Assembly (NCBI RefSeq): GCF_018131005.1
Contig: NZ_JAFCJK010000011.1
Coordinates: forward strand, 1-64,000
Origin: Bradyrhizobium lablabi
GTDB lineage: Bacteria > Pseudomonadota > Alphaproteobacteria > Rhizobiales > Xanthobacteraceae
Length of the DNA stretch: 64,000 nucleotides
Direction of reading: 5' to 3'
This document shows, piece after piece, positions 43,797 to 53,568 of this stretch (the first letter of the stretch is position 1; every line of letters begins with the position of its first letter). A model generated the notes under the pieces. The model ran no database searches. It was not told the origin of the DNA and saw nothing but the letters and a program-made list of their open reading frames with translations. The position numbers were made by a program, and so were the translations under genes.

Positions 43797-44585
43797 ATGC
43801 CAGTAACGCCGCTGATCGCCTATGTGCATGTCGGCAAGAGTTTTGACGGCGGCCGCGTGGTGGCGGTCGACGATGTCTCGCTCGAAGTGGCCGAGGGCGA
43901 ATTTGTGGCTGTCGTCGGCGGGTCGGGCTCGGGCAAGACCACGCTGCTCAGACTCGCCAACCGCCTGATCGAAGCCGACCGCGGCCGCATCGCGGTCGAG
44001 GGCGAAGATGTCAGCCGCATCGATCCGATCCTGCTCCGCCGACGCATCGGTTACGTCTTTCAGAGCGGCGGGCTGTTTCCGCACCTTTCCGTTGCCGCCA
44101 ATATCGGCATCACGCCGAGCCTTTTGGGCTGGCCGCAGGCGGAGATCGCCAAACGGGTCGATGACTTGCTCGACCTCGTGCGGCTCGACCGCGCGCAATA
44201 TCGCGAGCGCCTGCCGCACGAACTCTCCGGCGGACAGCGCCAGCGCGTCGGCGTGGCGCGCGCACTTGCCGCGAGGCCGCGCATCGTGCTGATGGACGAG
44301 CCGTTCGGCGCGCTCGATCCCCTCACCCGCGACGCGCTCGGCGAAGACTACCGCGCCCTGCACCGCGAGCTCGGCCTCACCACCGTCATGATCACTCATG
44401 ACATGACGGAGGCAATCCTGCTCGCCGATCGCGTCGCGGTGATGCGCTCCGGCAGGCTGCTCGCTGAGGGCACGCCGGCCGAGCTTTCAACCAGCGCCGA
44501 TGCTTACGTCGGCGAGCTCCTGCGCACGCCGCGGCGGCAGGCGGAGCGGCTCGGCGCGCTGCTGCCACGGGACGGCGCGGCATGA
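43797..44585 (+). CDS. Osmoprotectant (glycine betaine/choline-type) ABC transporter ATPase
   Basis: 262 residues. Walker A GGSGSGKTT, signature LSGGQRQRVGVARAL, Walker B IVLMDEPFGALDPLTRD and H-loop VMITHDMTEAI. Best fit is the OpuCA/ProV-related family but without C-terminal CBS domains. Its stop overlaps the next gene (ATGA), so the two are coupled. Confidence 0.87.
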   Translation: MPVTPLIAYVHVGKSFDGGRVVAVDDVSLEVAEGEFVAVVGGSGSGKTTLLRLANRLIEADRGRIAVEGEDVSRIDPILLRRRIGYVFQSGGLFPHLSVAANIGITPSLLGWPQAEIAKRVDDLLDLVRLDRAQYRERLPHELSGGQRQRVGVARALAARPRIVLMDEPFGALDPLTRDALGEDYRALHRELGLTTVMITHDMTEAILLADRVAVMRSGRLLAEGTPAELSTSADAYVGELLRTPRRQAERLGALLPRDGAA

Positions 44586-46138
44586 GCCTCTTCAACGATC
44601 CGCGCTGGACCGAGGCGCTCACGCATCTGCCGGATTACCTCGGCAACCACGTGCGTGTGAGCGTCGCCGCGCTGGCCCTCGGGCTTGCAGTCAGCCTGCC
44701 GCTTGCGATCGTTGCCCGCGACAAGCCGCTGTTGCGGGGGACGCTGCTTGGCCTTGCGAGCATCGTGCAGACGGTGCCGGGCCTCGCGCTGCTCGCGCTG
44801 TTCTATCCGCTCTTGCTGGCACTCGCCGCGTTGACGCTGAGCTGGTTCGGCGTCGGCTTTTCCGCCTTCGGCTTTCTGCCTGCGGTGCTGGCGCTCGCGC
44901 TCTATTCGATGCTGCCGGTGCTGCGCAATACCATCACCGGGCTGCTGGGCGTCGATGCCGCGATCGTGGAGGCGGCGCAGGGCGTCGGCATGACGCCGCG
45001 GCAATCGCTCTTCACCGTCGAGCTGCCGCTGGCGCTGCCTGTGATGATGGCGGGCATCCGCACTGCCGCGGTGTGGGTGATCGGCACCGCGACGCTGTCG
45101 ACTCCGATCGGCCAGACCAGCCTCGGCAACTACATCTTTGCGGGGTTGCAGACCCAGAACTGGGTGTTCGTGCTGTTCGGGTGCATCGCCGCCGCCGTGC
45201 TCGCGCTCACCGTCGACCAGTTGCTGGCGCTGATCGAGAACGGCCTGCGCAACCGCAGCCGCGTCCGCGCCGCGCTCGGCGGGCTCGGCCTCGCCGCGCT
45301 GATCGCGGCCACGCTCGTGCCGTCCGCGCGCTCGCAATCGAGCTATGCCGTCGGCGCCAAGACCTTTACCGAGCAATATGTGCTGTCGTCGCTGATCGCG
45401 CAGCGGCTGCAGGCGGCGGGATTGTCCGCGACGATCCGCGCCGGGCTCGGCTCAAACGTGATCTTCGACGCGCTTGTCGCCGGCGATATCGATGTCTACG
45501 TCGACTATTCCGGTACGCTTTGGATCAACCAGTTCCACCACACCGACAACAAGCCCCGCACCGAACTGCTGGCCGATCTGAAGGCCACACTTGCGAAGCA
45601 GGACATCACGCTGTTCGGCGAACTCGGCTTCGAGAACGCCTATGCGCTGGTCATGACGCGCAAGCGCGCCGACGAGCTCGGCATCCGCTCGATCTCCGAT
45701 CTCGCCGCCCGGGCGCCGAACATGTCGATCGCCGGCGACTACGAAATCTTCTCGCGGCCGGAATGGGCTGGGATCCAGAAGACCTACGGCCTGTCGTTCC
45801 GCTCGCAGCGGCAGATGCAGCCGGATTTCATGTATGCTGCGGTCGCCTCCGGTGAGGTCGACGTCATCGCCGGCTACACCAGCGACGGACTGATTGCGAA
45901 ATACGACCTGGTGATGCTTCAGGACAACAAGCACGCCATTCCTCCCTATGATGCGGTGTTGCTGTTGTCGCCAAAACGCAAGGACGACCAGAAGTTGAAG
46001 GCCGCGTTGCAACCGCTCGCCGGCAAGATCGACATCGCGGCGATGCGCGAGGCGAATCTGCGCGCGTCGGGCAACGATGCGTCATCGTCCCCGGACGCGG
46101 TGGCGCGCTGGCTGTGGGACAAGGTCGGAGGAAAGTAG
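44582..46138 (+). CDS. Osmoprotectant ABC transporter, fused permease and substrate-binding domains
   Basis: 518 residues. Residues about 1-215 are a permease with about six helices and the motif GVGMTPRQSLFTVELPLALPVMMAGIRTA. After a hydrophobic segment ending VPSARSQS comes an OpuAC-type binding domain of about 275 residues, beginning YAVGAKTFTEQYVLSSLIAQRL and containing GDIDVYVDYSGTLW. Fused OpuCB-OpuCC proteins are known. The binding domain should face the periplasm, tethered to the membrane. It is coupled to the ATPase gene by a four-base overlap. Confidence 0.88.
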   Translation: MSLFNDPRWTEALTHLPDYLGNHVRVSVAALALGLAVSLPLAIVARDKPLLRGTLLGLASIVQTVPGLALLALFYPLLLALAALTLSWFGVGFSAFGFLPAVLALALYSMLPVLRNTITGLLGVDAAIVEAAQGVGMTPRQSLFTVELPLALPVMMAGIRTAAVWVIGTATLSTPIGQTSLGNYIFAGLQTQNWVFVLFGCIAAAVLALTVDQLLALIENGLRNRSRVRAALGGLGLAALIAATLVPSARSQSSYAVGAKTFTEQYVLSSLIAQRLQAAGLSATIRAGLGSNVIFDALVAGDIDVYVDYSGTLWINQFHHTDNKPRTELLADLKATLAKQDITLFGELGFENAYALVMTRKRADELGIRSISDLAARAPNMSIAGDYEIFSRPEWAGIQKTYGLSFRSQRQMQPDFMYAAVASGEVDVIAGYTSDGLIAKYDLVMLQDNKHAIPPYDAVLLLSPKRKDDQKLKAALQPLAGKIDIAAMREANLRASGNDASSSPDAVARWLWDKVGGK

Positions 46139-46143
46139 GATAC

Positions 46144-46188
46144 GTCGCGATCATTGCGACCAGGGAGGCCGATGAAGCAATCCCCGGC
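46144..46188. repeat. Fragment of the intergenic palindromic repeat
   Basis: CGCGATCATTGCGACCAGGGAGGCCGATGAAGCAATCC is a short, diverged fragment of the element at 30722. It separates the convergent ends of the transporter and the sulfatase-like gene. Confidence 0.55.
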
Positions 46189-47901
46189 TTACAGCCCCTT
46201 GATCATCCCGGCATCGATCAAGAGACGATTGAAGCGGCGGGCTTCGGCGCCATCCCTGCAAGCATAGAACAGGCCGTTGCAGCGCAGCATGATGGCCTTT
46301 TGCTCCTCGAATGACGGATCGAGCGGGATGCCCGCGGCCTCCTGGATCACCAGCGGCAGATAGGCCGCGTCGATCGTCTGCATGACCGTGGGACTCTTCA
46401 CCGGCTCGAAATTGATGGCGTCGATCGCGTAATACGTCGCGTAATAGCGCGGGTCGTAGTCCATCAGCCGCTTGCCTATGCCGGCCTCGTCGAGCTCGGG
46501 GTCGAGCAGTTGCGGCGAGAATTCCGGCTGATGATCACCGTACCGCACGATCAGGAACGGCTGCGCCGGAAACCTTTTCTTGAGCGCCGCTACAAAGCCG
46601 GCATAGTCGTTGGCGCTCATCGTCTGCCGGCGCAGATACTCGTCGATCGACGACGCGTTGCCCGGCCTCTTCCAGGACGGCAGCAGGTCCGGCCGGAATT
46701 TCGTCTCCCACGGGAAATGGTTGGCGGCGAGATAGACGAAGGTGAACAGCGGCGAGACAGGCGTGTTGTGCTCCGCCATCAGGCGCAGCGCCTTGCCGTA
46801 GAAGAAGTCGTCAGGCTCCACATCCTTGGCGTGCAGATCATGCGCGTCATAGAAGTGCTGGATGCCGGTGGTGGCCTGGAAGCTGCGCGCGCTCATGAAG
46901 GCGCCGAACGCCGGATAGAGCGACAGCGTCGTATAACCGCAGCGGCGCAGCGCGAGCGGCAAGCCGCGTTCGACGCGGCCCGAGGCGATGCGGGTGACGA
47001 AATAGGCGAAACGGCCGAACGAGCGCGACGACAGGCCGGCCAGCACGTTGTACTCGGTGAACCAGCTCGGTCCGCCATTGCTCTCGGCGAGGAAGATCCG
47101 CTCCACCCCGTCATAGGACTTGAACTGGCTGCCGTAGCCCGGCGGCACCTTCACACCACGGGCCTGGCGAATGTCGAAGCTGGACTCGTCGTGGATCATG
47201 ATAATGTTCGGCCGCCGGCCGGCAGGATGGCAGGCATCGACCAGCGGCAGCTTCAGCCGCTCGTTGCCCGTTGCATCCGATTCCATGAAGCCGTGGTTGA
47301 CGAAGTCGGAGAGCGCGACGATGCCGGAGCGCGCGAATTTCGACAGGTAGCCGTCGTCATAATAGCCGCGCCAGGCCTCGTCCGGCCAGGTGAAGGCGTA
47401 GGCCGAAAGCGCCGCTGCGCAGGCAAGGCAGGCCGCGGCGGCCGGCAGGCGGCGAATGCGGAACGGATCCAGCCACCACAGCGCATACATCAGGGGCAGT
47501 GTGACGAGGCCGGCGCCGATGATCGACCAGCGCAAGTCGGGGAAGATCGTGAGCAGGAAGGTCGCGGTGTCGCGGTCGATCACCATCAGGTCGACGAAGT
47601 TCGCCGTCATCTGCACGACGTCGTGCTTGAATCGCGACAGCAGCACCAGCACCATGACCAGCGTCAGCGACAGCGCGCCCGACAGCGCCGGCCGCCGCAG
47701 CAGCGCGACGAAGAGAAAGTTGAGAATCCCCCAGGTGAGCAGGAAGCAGGTTCGCGATCCGAAATCAGTCTCGGTCCGCAGCATCAGGATCAGCGCGCCG
47801 AGATGCGGCGCTGCGACCGCCATCAACCGCCAGAGGCCAATGGCGCCCAGGCCGCCGCTCAGCGCGGTGACCGAGGAATTCTGATTTGGCGCGGGCGCCA
47901 T
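46189..47901 (-). CDS. Alkaline-phosphatase-superfamily membrane protein (sulfatase/LtaS-like)
   Basis: 570 residues from ATG 47901; the further upstream open stretch is unsupported. The N-terminal 190 residues hold about five membrane helices. The large periplasmic domain has a first metal motif NIIMIHDESSFD, a region NGGPSWFTEYNVLAGLS where the Thr or Ser nucleophile should sit, and the metal motif VRYGDHQPEF. Relatives transfer phosphoglycerol or phosphoethanolamine to lipid or glycan acceptors, or act as sulfatases. The acceptor is unknown. Confidence 0.82.
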   Translation of the reverse strand: MAPAPNQNSSVTALSGGLGAIGLWRLMAVAAPHLGALILMLRTETDFGSRTCFLLTWGILNFLFVALLRRPALSGALSLTLVMVLVLLSRFKHDVVQMTANFVDLMVIDRDTATFLLTIFPDLRWSIIGAGLVTLPLMYALWWLDPFRIRRLPAAAACLACAAALSAYAFTWPDEAWRGYYDDGYLSKFARSGIVALSDFVNHGFMESDATGNERLKLPLVDACHPAGRRPNIIMIHDESSFDIRQARGVKVPPGYGSQFKSYDGVERIFLAESNGGPSWFTEYNVLAGLSSRSFGRFAYFVTRIASGRVERGLPLALRRCGYTTLSLYPAFGAFMSARSFQATTGIQHFYDAHDLHAKDVEPDDFFYGKALRLMAEHNTPVSPLFTFVYLAANHFPWETKFRPDLLPSWKRPGNASSIDEYLRRQTMSANDYAGFVAALKKRFPAQPFLIVRYGDHQPEFSPQLLDPELDEAGIGKRLMDYDPRYYATYYAIDAINFEPVKSPTVMQTIDAAYLPLVIQEAAGIPLDPSFEEQKAIMLRCNGLFYACRDGAEARRFNRLLIDAGMIKGL

Positions 47902-48316
47902 GGGTGAGACGCAATACAACCCGGCGCAATACGGGGGCCTTGGCTGGCAACGGCCAGGAGGCGCACGGCACAGCCGGAGCCCGCGACGTGTCACAAAAAC
48001 GTAATCGAATCGTCATGAACGCGCAATGAATTACCGGCTCCTGCGGCAAGAGGGCATGGGTTGGCGGATCGATTTTGTTGTCGCTGCCGCTTCTTTGGGC
48101 GCCTCCGAGATCGGCCGAACGCCTCGAAGGCACAAATCGTCGCGCATTGGGGCCAATTGCATTGGCGTGCATGGGGTCCCGGTAACCATGATTGGTGGCT
48201 TCCCGTTAAGGATGCGCTGCACCCGTCATTCTACGGGCTTGCGGCTTAACGCAGGCGTAAGGCGGGCGCTGCATCCTGCGCGTGGGTGTCATTCAACAAA
48301 CAACAGGCTGCCCCTC
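47902..48316. promoter_or_regulatory. Divergent region between sulfatase-like and DUF2336 genes
   Basis: 415 bases without a supported gene, holding promoters for both flanking genes. A TTAA-N7-GTAA sequence at 48246-48260, 57 bases before the DUF2336 start, is one base off the CtrA consensus TTAA-N7-TTAA. A single near-match is weak evidence. Confidence 0.3.
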
Positions 48317-49423
48317 ATGGTGCAACAGCCGGCGTATTCCATCATTGCCGAGCTCGAAGATGCTGTCCGCGAAGGATCCGCCGCGAAGCGCGTGCAGACG
48401 CTGCGGCGGGTGACCGACCTGTTCCTGAACGACGGCGACCGCCTCAGCGAGGAACAGGTCAAGGTCTTCGACGACGTGCTTTGCCTCCTGATCGCGCGCG
48501 TCGAGTCGCGGGCCCGCGCCGAGCTCAGCAAGCGCCTTGCGCCGCTCGACTATGCTCCGTTCGAGGTGATCCAATATCTCGCCTGGGACGATGACATCTC
48601 GGTCGCCGGCGATGTGTTGACCCATTCGAGCCGGCTCAGCGCCGAAGCCCTGGTCGAGATTGCCAGCACCAAGGGACAGGACCATCTGTTCGCGATCGCA
48701 GCGAGAGACAATCTGCCCGAATCCGTCACCGATGTGATCATCGATCGCGGCCAGGACAAGGTGGTCCGCCGACTTGCCAAGAACGCGAGCGCGCGCTTCT
48801 CCGACGAAGGGTATTCCAACATCGTCGCCCGCGCCGAGGGCGACGATGAACTGGTCGAAATCCTCGGACTGCGGATCGATCTTCCGGTCAAGCTCTTGCG
48901 CGAGCTGCTGCGCCGAGCCAAGGACGCGGTGCGCGCCCGCCTGCTCGCGATCGCGCCGCCGGCCGTGCGCGAGGAGATACAGAAGGTGCTCAACGACATC
49001 GCCAGCGAGGGCAACGGCGCCCCGCGCCGCAACTACGGCGTCGCCGAAGAACTCGTCAAGCTGATGAAGCAACTGAACGAGCTCGACGATGCGGCGGTCT
49101 TCAAGTTCGCCGAAGCCAACAAGTTCGACGAGGTCACGGTTGCGCTCGCTGTCCTCAACGACATGCCGATCGCCGTCATCGAGCGGCTGATGCTCGGTCA
49201 CCGCTCCGACCTGATCCTGATCCCCTGCCGCTCCGCGCGGCTCAACTGGCCTACGGTCGAGACCATCCTGCGCAAGCGGCCACTGCCGCACCCGCTCGAC
49301 GAGGCGACGCTGGAGGTCGCGCAACGGGATTACCGCCGGCTCTCGCTGCAGACGGCGCAGCGCACCCTGCGGTTCTGGCAGCTGCACAACCGGATCGAGA
49401 AGCAGCCGACGGCGGTCGAATAG
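48317..49423 (+). CDS. DUF2336 domain-containing protein
   Basis: 368 residues from ATG 48317; the frame is open upstream but MVQQPAYSIIAELEDAVREG is the usual start. The sequence is helical and repeat-like (HEAT-like), with LAWDDDISVAGDVLTHSSRL and SASARFSDEGYSNIV-type units characteristic of DUF2336. These soluble alphaproteobacterial proteins have no established biochemical role. It is convergent with ilvC. Confidence 0.85.
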   Translation: MVQQPAYSIIAELEDAVREGSAAKRVQTLRRVTDLFLNDGDRLSEEQVKVFDDVLCLLIARVESRARAELSKRLAPLDYAPFEVIQYLAWDDDISVAGDVLTHSSRLSAEALVEIASTKGQDHLFAIAARDNLPESVTDVIIDRGQDKVVRRLAKNASARFSDEGYSNIVARAEGDDELVEILGLRIDLPVKLLRELLRRAKDAVRARLLAIAPPAVREEIQKVLNDIASEGNGAPRRNYGVAEELVKLMKQLNELDDAAVFKFAEANKFDEVTVALAVLNDMPIAVIERLMLGHRSDLILIPCRSARLNWPTVETILRKRPLPHPLDEATLEVAQRDYRRLSLQTAQRTLRFWQLHNRIEKQPTAVE

Positions 49424-49511
49424 CCGATCCGGCGTTTCGCACCGTCGCAGACGAAATGGGGGGCAACGCGTCGCGGCGCCGCTGCCCGCCATAAAACACC
49501 ATGCTCGCAAC

Positions 49512-49538
49512 GGTGGGCACGCTGGCGCATTGCCCACC
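49512..49538. repeat. Short inverted repeat downstream of ilvC
   Basis: GGTGGGCA and TGCCCACC form an 8-bp stem around an 11-base loop. It lies just past the ilvC stop (49552) and after the DUF2336 gene, so it may act as a bidirectional transcript end. The ggtgggca...tgcccacc motif is a common intergenic repeat in this genus by my recollection. Confidence 0.5.
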
Positions 49539-49551
49539 TACGAGTCCAGTC

Positions 49552-50571
49552 TTAGTTCTTGCTCTTGTCGACCAGCGCGCCCTTCTTGATCCAGGGCATC
49601 ATGTCGCGGAGCTTGGCGCCGACCTCCTCGATCGGATGCTGGGCGAGCTTGGCGCGCGTCGCCTTGAACGAGGTCTGGTTGACCTTGTTCTCCAGCATCC
49701 AGTCGCGAGCGAACTTGCCGGACTGGATGTCGTTGAGCACGCGCTTCATCTCCTTCTTGGTTTCGTCGGTGACGATGCGCGGGCCGGTGACGTACTCACC
49801 GTATTCGGCGGTGTTGGAGATCGAGTAGTTCATGTTGGCGATGCCGCCTTCATAGATCAGATCGACGATCAACTTCACCTCGTGCAGGCACTCGAAATAA
49901 GCCATCTCGGGTGCGTAGCCGGCCTCGACCAGCGTTTCGTAGCCGCCCTTGATCAGCTCGACCAGGCCGCCGCAGAGCACCACCTGTTCGCCGAACAGAT
50001 CGGTCTCGCATTCTTCCTTGAACGTGGTCTCGATGATGCCGGCGCGGCCGCCGCCGATCGCCGAGGCGTAGCTCAAGCCGAGGTCATGTGCGTTGCCCGA
50101 GACGTCCTTGGCGATCGCGATCAGGCAGGGCACGCCGCCGCCGCGCTGATACTCCGAACGCACGGTGTGGCCGGGGCCCTTCGGTGCGATCATCAGCACG
50201 TCGAGGTCGGCGCGCGGATCGAGCAGGTTGAAGTGCACGTTGAGGCCGTGCGCGAACACCAGTGCCGCGCCCTTCTTCATGTTGTCGTGAAGGTGCTCGC
50301 GATAGATGTCGCCCTGCAGTTCGTCCGGGGTCAGCATCATGACGAGGTCGGCCCATTTGGCGGCCTCGGCGACCTCGAGCACCTTGAAGCCGGCGGCCTC
50401 TGCCTTCTTGGCCGAGGCCGAGCCCTTGCGCAGCGCAATCGCGACCTCCTTGACGCCCGAGTCCTTCAGATTGAGCGCATGAGCATGACCCTGGCTGCCA
50501 TAGCCGACGATGGCGACCTTCTTGCCCTTGATCAGGTTCAGGTCAGCATCGCGATCGTAGTAAACTCTCAT
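49552..50571 (-). CDS. ilvC: Ketol-acid reductoisomerase
   Basis: 339 residues from ATG 50571, with GAGGAACCACG upstream; the upstream open stretch is not coding. The N-terminal NADPH-binding motif is VAIVGYGSQGHAHALNL; the C-terminal knotted domain has the metal-binding GGLVELIKGGYETLVEAGY. The length is that of the short class I enzyme. It converts 2-acetolactate or 2-aceto-2-hydroxybutyrate to the dihydroxy acid in valine and isoleucine synthesis. It has a 150-bp gap from lysE, so it may have its own promoter. Confidence 0.97.
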   Translation of the reverse strand: MRVYYDRDADLNLIKGKKVAIVGYGSQGHAHALNLKDSGVKEVAIALRKGSASAKKAEAAGFKVLEVAEAAKWADLVMMLTPDELQGDIYREHLHDNMKKGAALVFAHGLNVHFNLLDPRADLDVLMIAPKGPGHTVRSEYQRGGGVPCLIAIAKDVSGNAHDLGLSYASAIGGGRAGIIETTFKEECETDLFGEQVVLCGGLVELIKGGYETLVEAGYAPEMAYFECLHEVKLIVDLIYEGGIANMNYSISNTAEYGEYVTGPRIVTDETKKEMKRVLNDIQSGKFARDWMLENKVNQTSFKATRAKLAQHPIEEVGAKLRDMMPWIKKGALVDKSKN

Positions 50572-50721
50572 CGTGGTTCCTCGTTTCAATGGGGGCCAAA
50601 TCGGCCGATGGATCAGGCATTCAGTGCGGACAAAGCCGCCGGGCGCCCGCAAATTTCCGGCGTTGTCTAGAGCATTTTCCGCCTCAGGGGAAACCCTCAT
50701 CTCGCATGGCGCAGTGCGGCA

Positions 50722-51333
50722 TCATGCGTCCATGAAGACCGGGTAGAGCGAGGCCAGAAGCAGGATCGCCATCACCACGTTGAACGCCTTGATCGCCCGC
50801 GGCGAGGTCAGGATCGGCCGCAGCGCGGTGCCGAACAATGCCCATGCGGTGCAGGACAAGGTGCCCAGGATCAGGCTCAAACTGATCTGGATCGCGATGT
50901 TCCAGGGGAAGGCTGCAATCGCCGCATAGGCGGTGATGGTGCCGATCACCATCACCCAGCCCTTGGCGTTGATCCACTGGAACATGGCGGCGCCCCAGAA
51001 GGTCATGGGGCCGCGGCCGGGAGTTGTTTCCTTCCGGTCGGCGTTCGGCGGCTCCGCCATCGCGATCGCGGCAGCGAGATAGACCAGATAGGCCACGCCC
51101 GCATATTTGAGGATGGTCTGCAGCACCGGATAGGCGATGAAGACAGTGCCGAGCCCGACGCCGACCGCGCCGATCATGAAGGCAAAGCCAACCGTGATGC
51201 CGGCGATATGAGGGACGGTGCGGCGGAAGCCGTAGGTCAGGCCCGACGACAGCAGCATGATGTTGTTCGGACCAGGCGTGAAGAACATCACCACGGCGAA
51301 CACGACGAAAGCCAGCATCAATGAATGCGACAT
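50722..51333 (-). CDS. LysE/RhtB family amino-acid exporter
   Basis: 203 residues, about six membrane helices. The N-terminal signature FFTPGPNNIMLLSSGLTYGFRRTVPHIAG is diagnostic of LysE. These proteins export amino acids such as lysine, threonine or homoserine. It lies seven bases after the EamA gene inside the branched-chain biosynthetic cluster, which hints at export of pathway-related amino acids; that is inference. Confidence 0.88.
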   Translation of the reverse strand: MSHSLMLAFVVFAVVMFFTPGPNNIMLLSSGLTYGFRRTVPHIAGITVGFAFMIGAVGVGLGTVFIAYPVLQTILKYAGVAYLVYLAAAIAMAEPPNADRKETTPGRGPMTFWGAAMFQWINAKGWVMVIGTITAYAAIAAFPWNIAIQISLSLILGTLSCTAWALFGTALRPILTSPRAIKAFNVVMAILLLASLYPVFMDA

Positions 51334-51339
51334 GTGCCC

Positions 51340-52218
51340 TCACCCGACCTTCGGCATGGTTTTCGGCCGCTTCGACAACAGCATCACGGCAATGCCGCCA
51401 ATGACGGTGATCATGCCGGCGAGGCGCAGCGACCCGAACCTCTCGCCGAACACGATGCTCGACGCCGCTGAGCCGACGAACGGCACCAGCAGCGCAAACG
51501 GCACCACCTGCGCCGCCGGATAGTCCCGCAACAGCCGTCCCCACAGCCAGTAGGCGATGCTGGTCGAGACGGCGCCGACGAACAGCATGGAGACGATGCC
51601 GGTCGGCGACATCTGCGACAGCGACTGCCACACCGGCTTCGCTCCAAGGGTGAGCAGCGACAGAACGAGCAACGGGACCGCTGAGCAAAGGCAAAGCCAC
51701 GCGAACAGATCGAACATCGGCGCACCTTGCGCCGGCCGCAGCAGCAGGTTCCCGATCGCGAACGAGACCGGCGAGATCATCAGGATGGCAAAGGCCGTGA
51801 TGCTGAAGTCATAGCCCACCGTGCCGCAGATCATCAGAAGTCCGATCGCGGCAATAGCGATGCCGGCCGACTGCATTCGCGAAGGCAATTCGCCGAACAG
51901 GAGCGCGGCAAGACCGATGGTGAACAGAGCCTGGCTCTGCACGATCACGCTGGTAAGGCCAACCGGCACGCCATGCGCAATTGCAATCGACTGCGCCAGG
52001 AACTGGCCCAGAAACAGCGTGAAGCTGATGGCGATCAGCAGCGGCCAGGACACCTGTCTCGGCTTGCGCAGAATCAGGCACGGCAGGGCCGCAATGGCGA
52101 AACGCAAGGCGGTCATCAATTCGGGCGGCAGTTCGTCGAGCGCGAGCCGGCTCGCAACGAACGCAAGTCCCCAGATCGCTGCGACCATGACCGCGATGCA
52201 GACGTCGGCCGGCTTCAT
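51340..52218 (-). CDS. EamA/DMT family transporter
   Basis: 292 residues from ATG 52218 (MKPADVCIAVMVAAIWG); an earlier Met at 52275 is less likely. Two EamA repeats of five helices each are visible, the first ending near SIAIAHGVPVGLTSVIVQSQ and the second near YPAAQVVPFALLVPFVGSAAS. It is a probable metabolite or amino-acid exporter. Confidence 0.87.
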   Translation of the reverse strand: MKPADVCIAVMVAAIWGLAFVASRLALDELPPELMTALRFAIAALPCLILRKPRQVSWPLLIAISFTLFLGQFLAQSIAIAHGVPVGLTSVIVQSQALFTIGLAALLFGELPSRMQSAGIAIAAIGLLMICGTVGYDFSITAFAILMISPVSFAIGNLLLRPAQGAPMFDLFAWLCLCSAVPLLVLSLLTLGAKPVWQSLSQMSPTGIVSMLFVGAVSTSIAYWLWGRLLRDYPAAQVVPFALLVPFVGSAASSIVFGERFGSLRLAGMITVIGGIAVMLLSKRPKTMPKVG

Positions 52219-52320
52219 TGTCCTGGCTCTTCGTTGGCGTGGCTCTTCGTTTCCGGCTCGGTTCTTGCTGAGCATGATCCTGTCGACATCAGTCGCCGCG
52301 GATCGCGCTGTCTTGTTGTT

Positions 52321-53004
52321 CTAGCCCTTCGGCTTGCGCAGGAGATAGGTGCCGTGAAGCGGGGCGTGATAATCGGCCGAGACCAGCGTGAAGCCGACCT
52401 CGGTCAGCATGCGCTCCATCACCCAGCCGAAAGTGGAGTATTCGTCACGCATGTGGGTCATCACGCTTTCGCGCTCGAAATCGTGATTCTTGATCGAGAA
52501 GTCGGCCCAGCCCTCGACGTCGCGCTCGACGCCGTCGGGCATGCTGACGAACACCATGTCGCGCAGATAGAAGTTCGCACCCGGCTTCAGCGCGTTGAAG
52601 ATCCGCGACATCGCCACCGCCTTCCAGAAGTCTGGCAGATGGTGCAGCGTGAATTCGCTGACGATGAGGTCATAGGAGTTCGGCTGGTAGGCGAAGCTGA
52701 GCAGGCCCGCCGGCTGTGTGCGGATGCGCGCCTTGCGGTCGCGGGCGTAGATGTCGGCGAGCCCGAGCATTGCCGGCGAAATGTCTATTGCGTCGACCTC
52801 GGCGCCCATCAGCGCCGCCTCGGTCGCGAGCACGCCGTTGCCGCAGCCGATGTCGGCGACCCGCCAACCCGGCTTGACCCCCAGCATGGTCAACGCGTGG
52901 CGGGCGCGGAGATCGCTGTCGTCGTGATTGTCATAGATCGAAGCGACCGCGGTATCGAGACCGACCTGCCGCCGTTGCGTATAGTACCAGTCGCGCGCCA
53001 ACAT
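52321..53004 (-). CDS. Class I SAM-dependent methyltransferase
   Basis: 227 residues. The SAM-binding motif I is VADIGCGNGVLATEAAL, with motif II acid in VDAIDISPAML and a later DLIVSEFTLHHLPDFW. The acceptor is unknown. It starts three bases past the ilvN stop, so it is translationally coupled to the branched-chain cluster. Confidence 0.88.
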   Translation of the reverse strand: MLARDWYYTQRRQVGLDTAVASIYDNHDDSDLRARHALTMLGVKPGWRVADIGCGNGVLATEAALMGAEVDAIDISPAMLGLADIYARDRKARIRTQPAGLLSFAYQPNSYDLIVSEFTLHHLPDFWKAVAMSRIFNALKPGANFYLRDMVFVSMPDGVERDVEGWADFSIKNHDFERESVMTHMRDEYSTFGWVMERMLTEVGFTLVSADYHAPLHGTYLLRKPKG

Positions 53005-53007
53005 GAT

Positions 53008-53550
53008 TCACATCCCTTCCGGCCCGCGCCCAATCGCGGCCACCCCAGTTCGTGAGACTTCGACCAGGCCGAGCGGACGCATCAGGTCGATGAATTGATT
53101 GATCTTGGCAGAATTGCCCGTGATCTCGAACACAAAGCTCTCGGTCGTAGCATCGATCACCCGCGCCCGGAACGCGTCCGCCAGCCGGAGCGCCTCGACG
53201 CGGTTGTCGCCGCCGCCCTTCACCTTGACCATCGCCAGCTCCCGTTCGATCGAGCGGCCGGTCAACGTCATGTCGACCACGCGGTAGACCGGGATCATAC
53301 GGTCGAGCTGGTTCTTGATCTGCTGAATCACCATCGGCGTGCCCGTGGTAACGATGGTGATGCGCGAGAGATGTTTCTGGCTCTCGGTCTCCGACACCGT
53401 GAGACTATCGATGTTGTAGCCGCGGCCGGAGAACAGCCCGATCACACGGGCGAGCACGCCGGGCTCGTTCTGCACGAGCACGGATAGCGTATGCGTCTCG
53501 GTCGGATCCTGGCGCTCTTCCAGGAAGTAGGCGGATGCGGGCTGGTTCAT
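53008..53550 (-). CDS. ilvN: Acetolactate synthase small (regulatory) subunit
   Basis: 180 residues. An N-terminal ACT domain (LSVLVQNEPGVLARVIGLFSGRGYNIDSL) binds the feedback inhibitor valine, and a C-terminal ALS_ss_C domain follows. It activates and regulates the large subunit IlvB. GAGGGGACGACA precedes the ATG. It follows the threonine dehydratase gene by 18 bases. Confidence 0.95.
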   Translation of the reverse strand: MNQPASAYFLEERQDPTETHTLSVLVQNEPGVLARVIGLFSGRGYNIDSLTVSETESQKHLSRITIVTTGTPMVIQQIKNQLDRMIPVYRVVDMTLTGRSIERELAMVKVKGGGDNRVEALRLADAFRARVIDATTESFVFEITGNSAKINQFIDLMRPLGLVEVSRTGVAAIGRGPEGM

Positions 53551-53568
53551 TGTCGTCCCCTCTAATCG

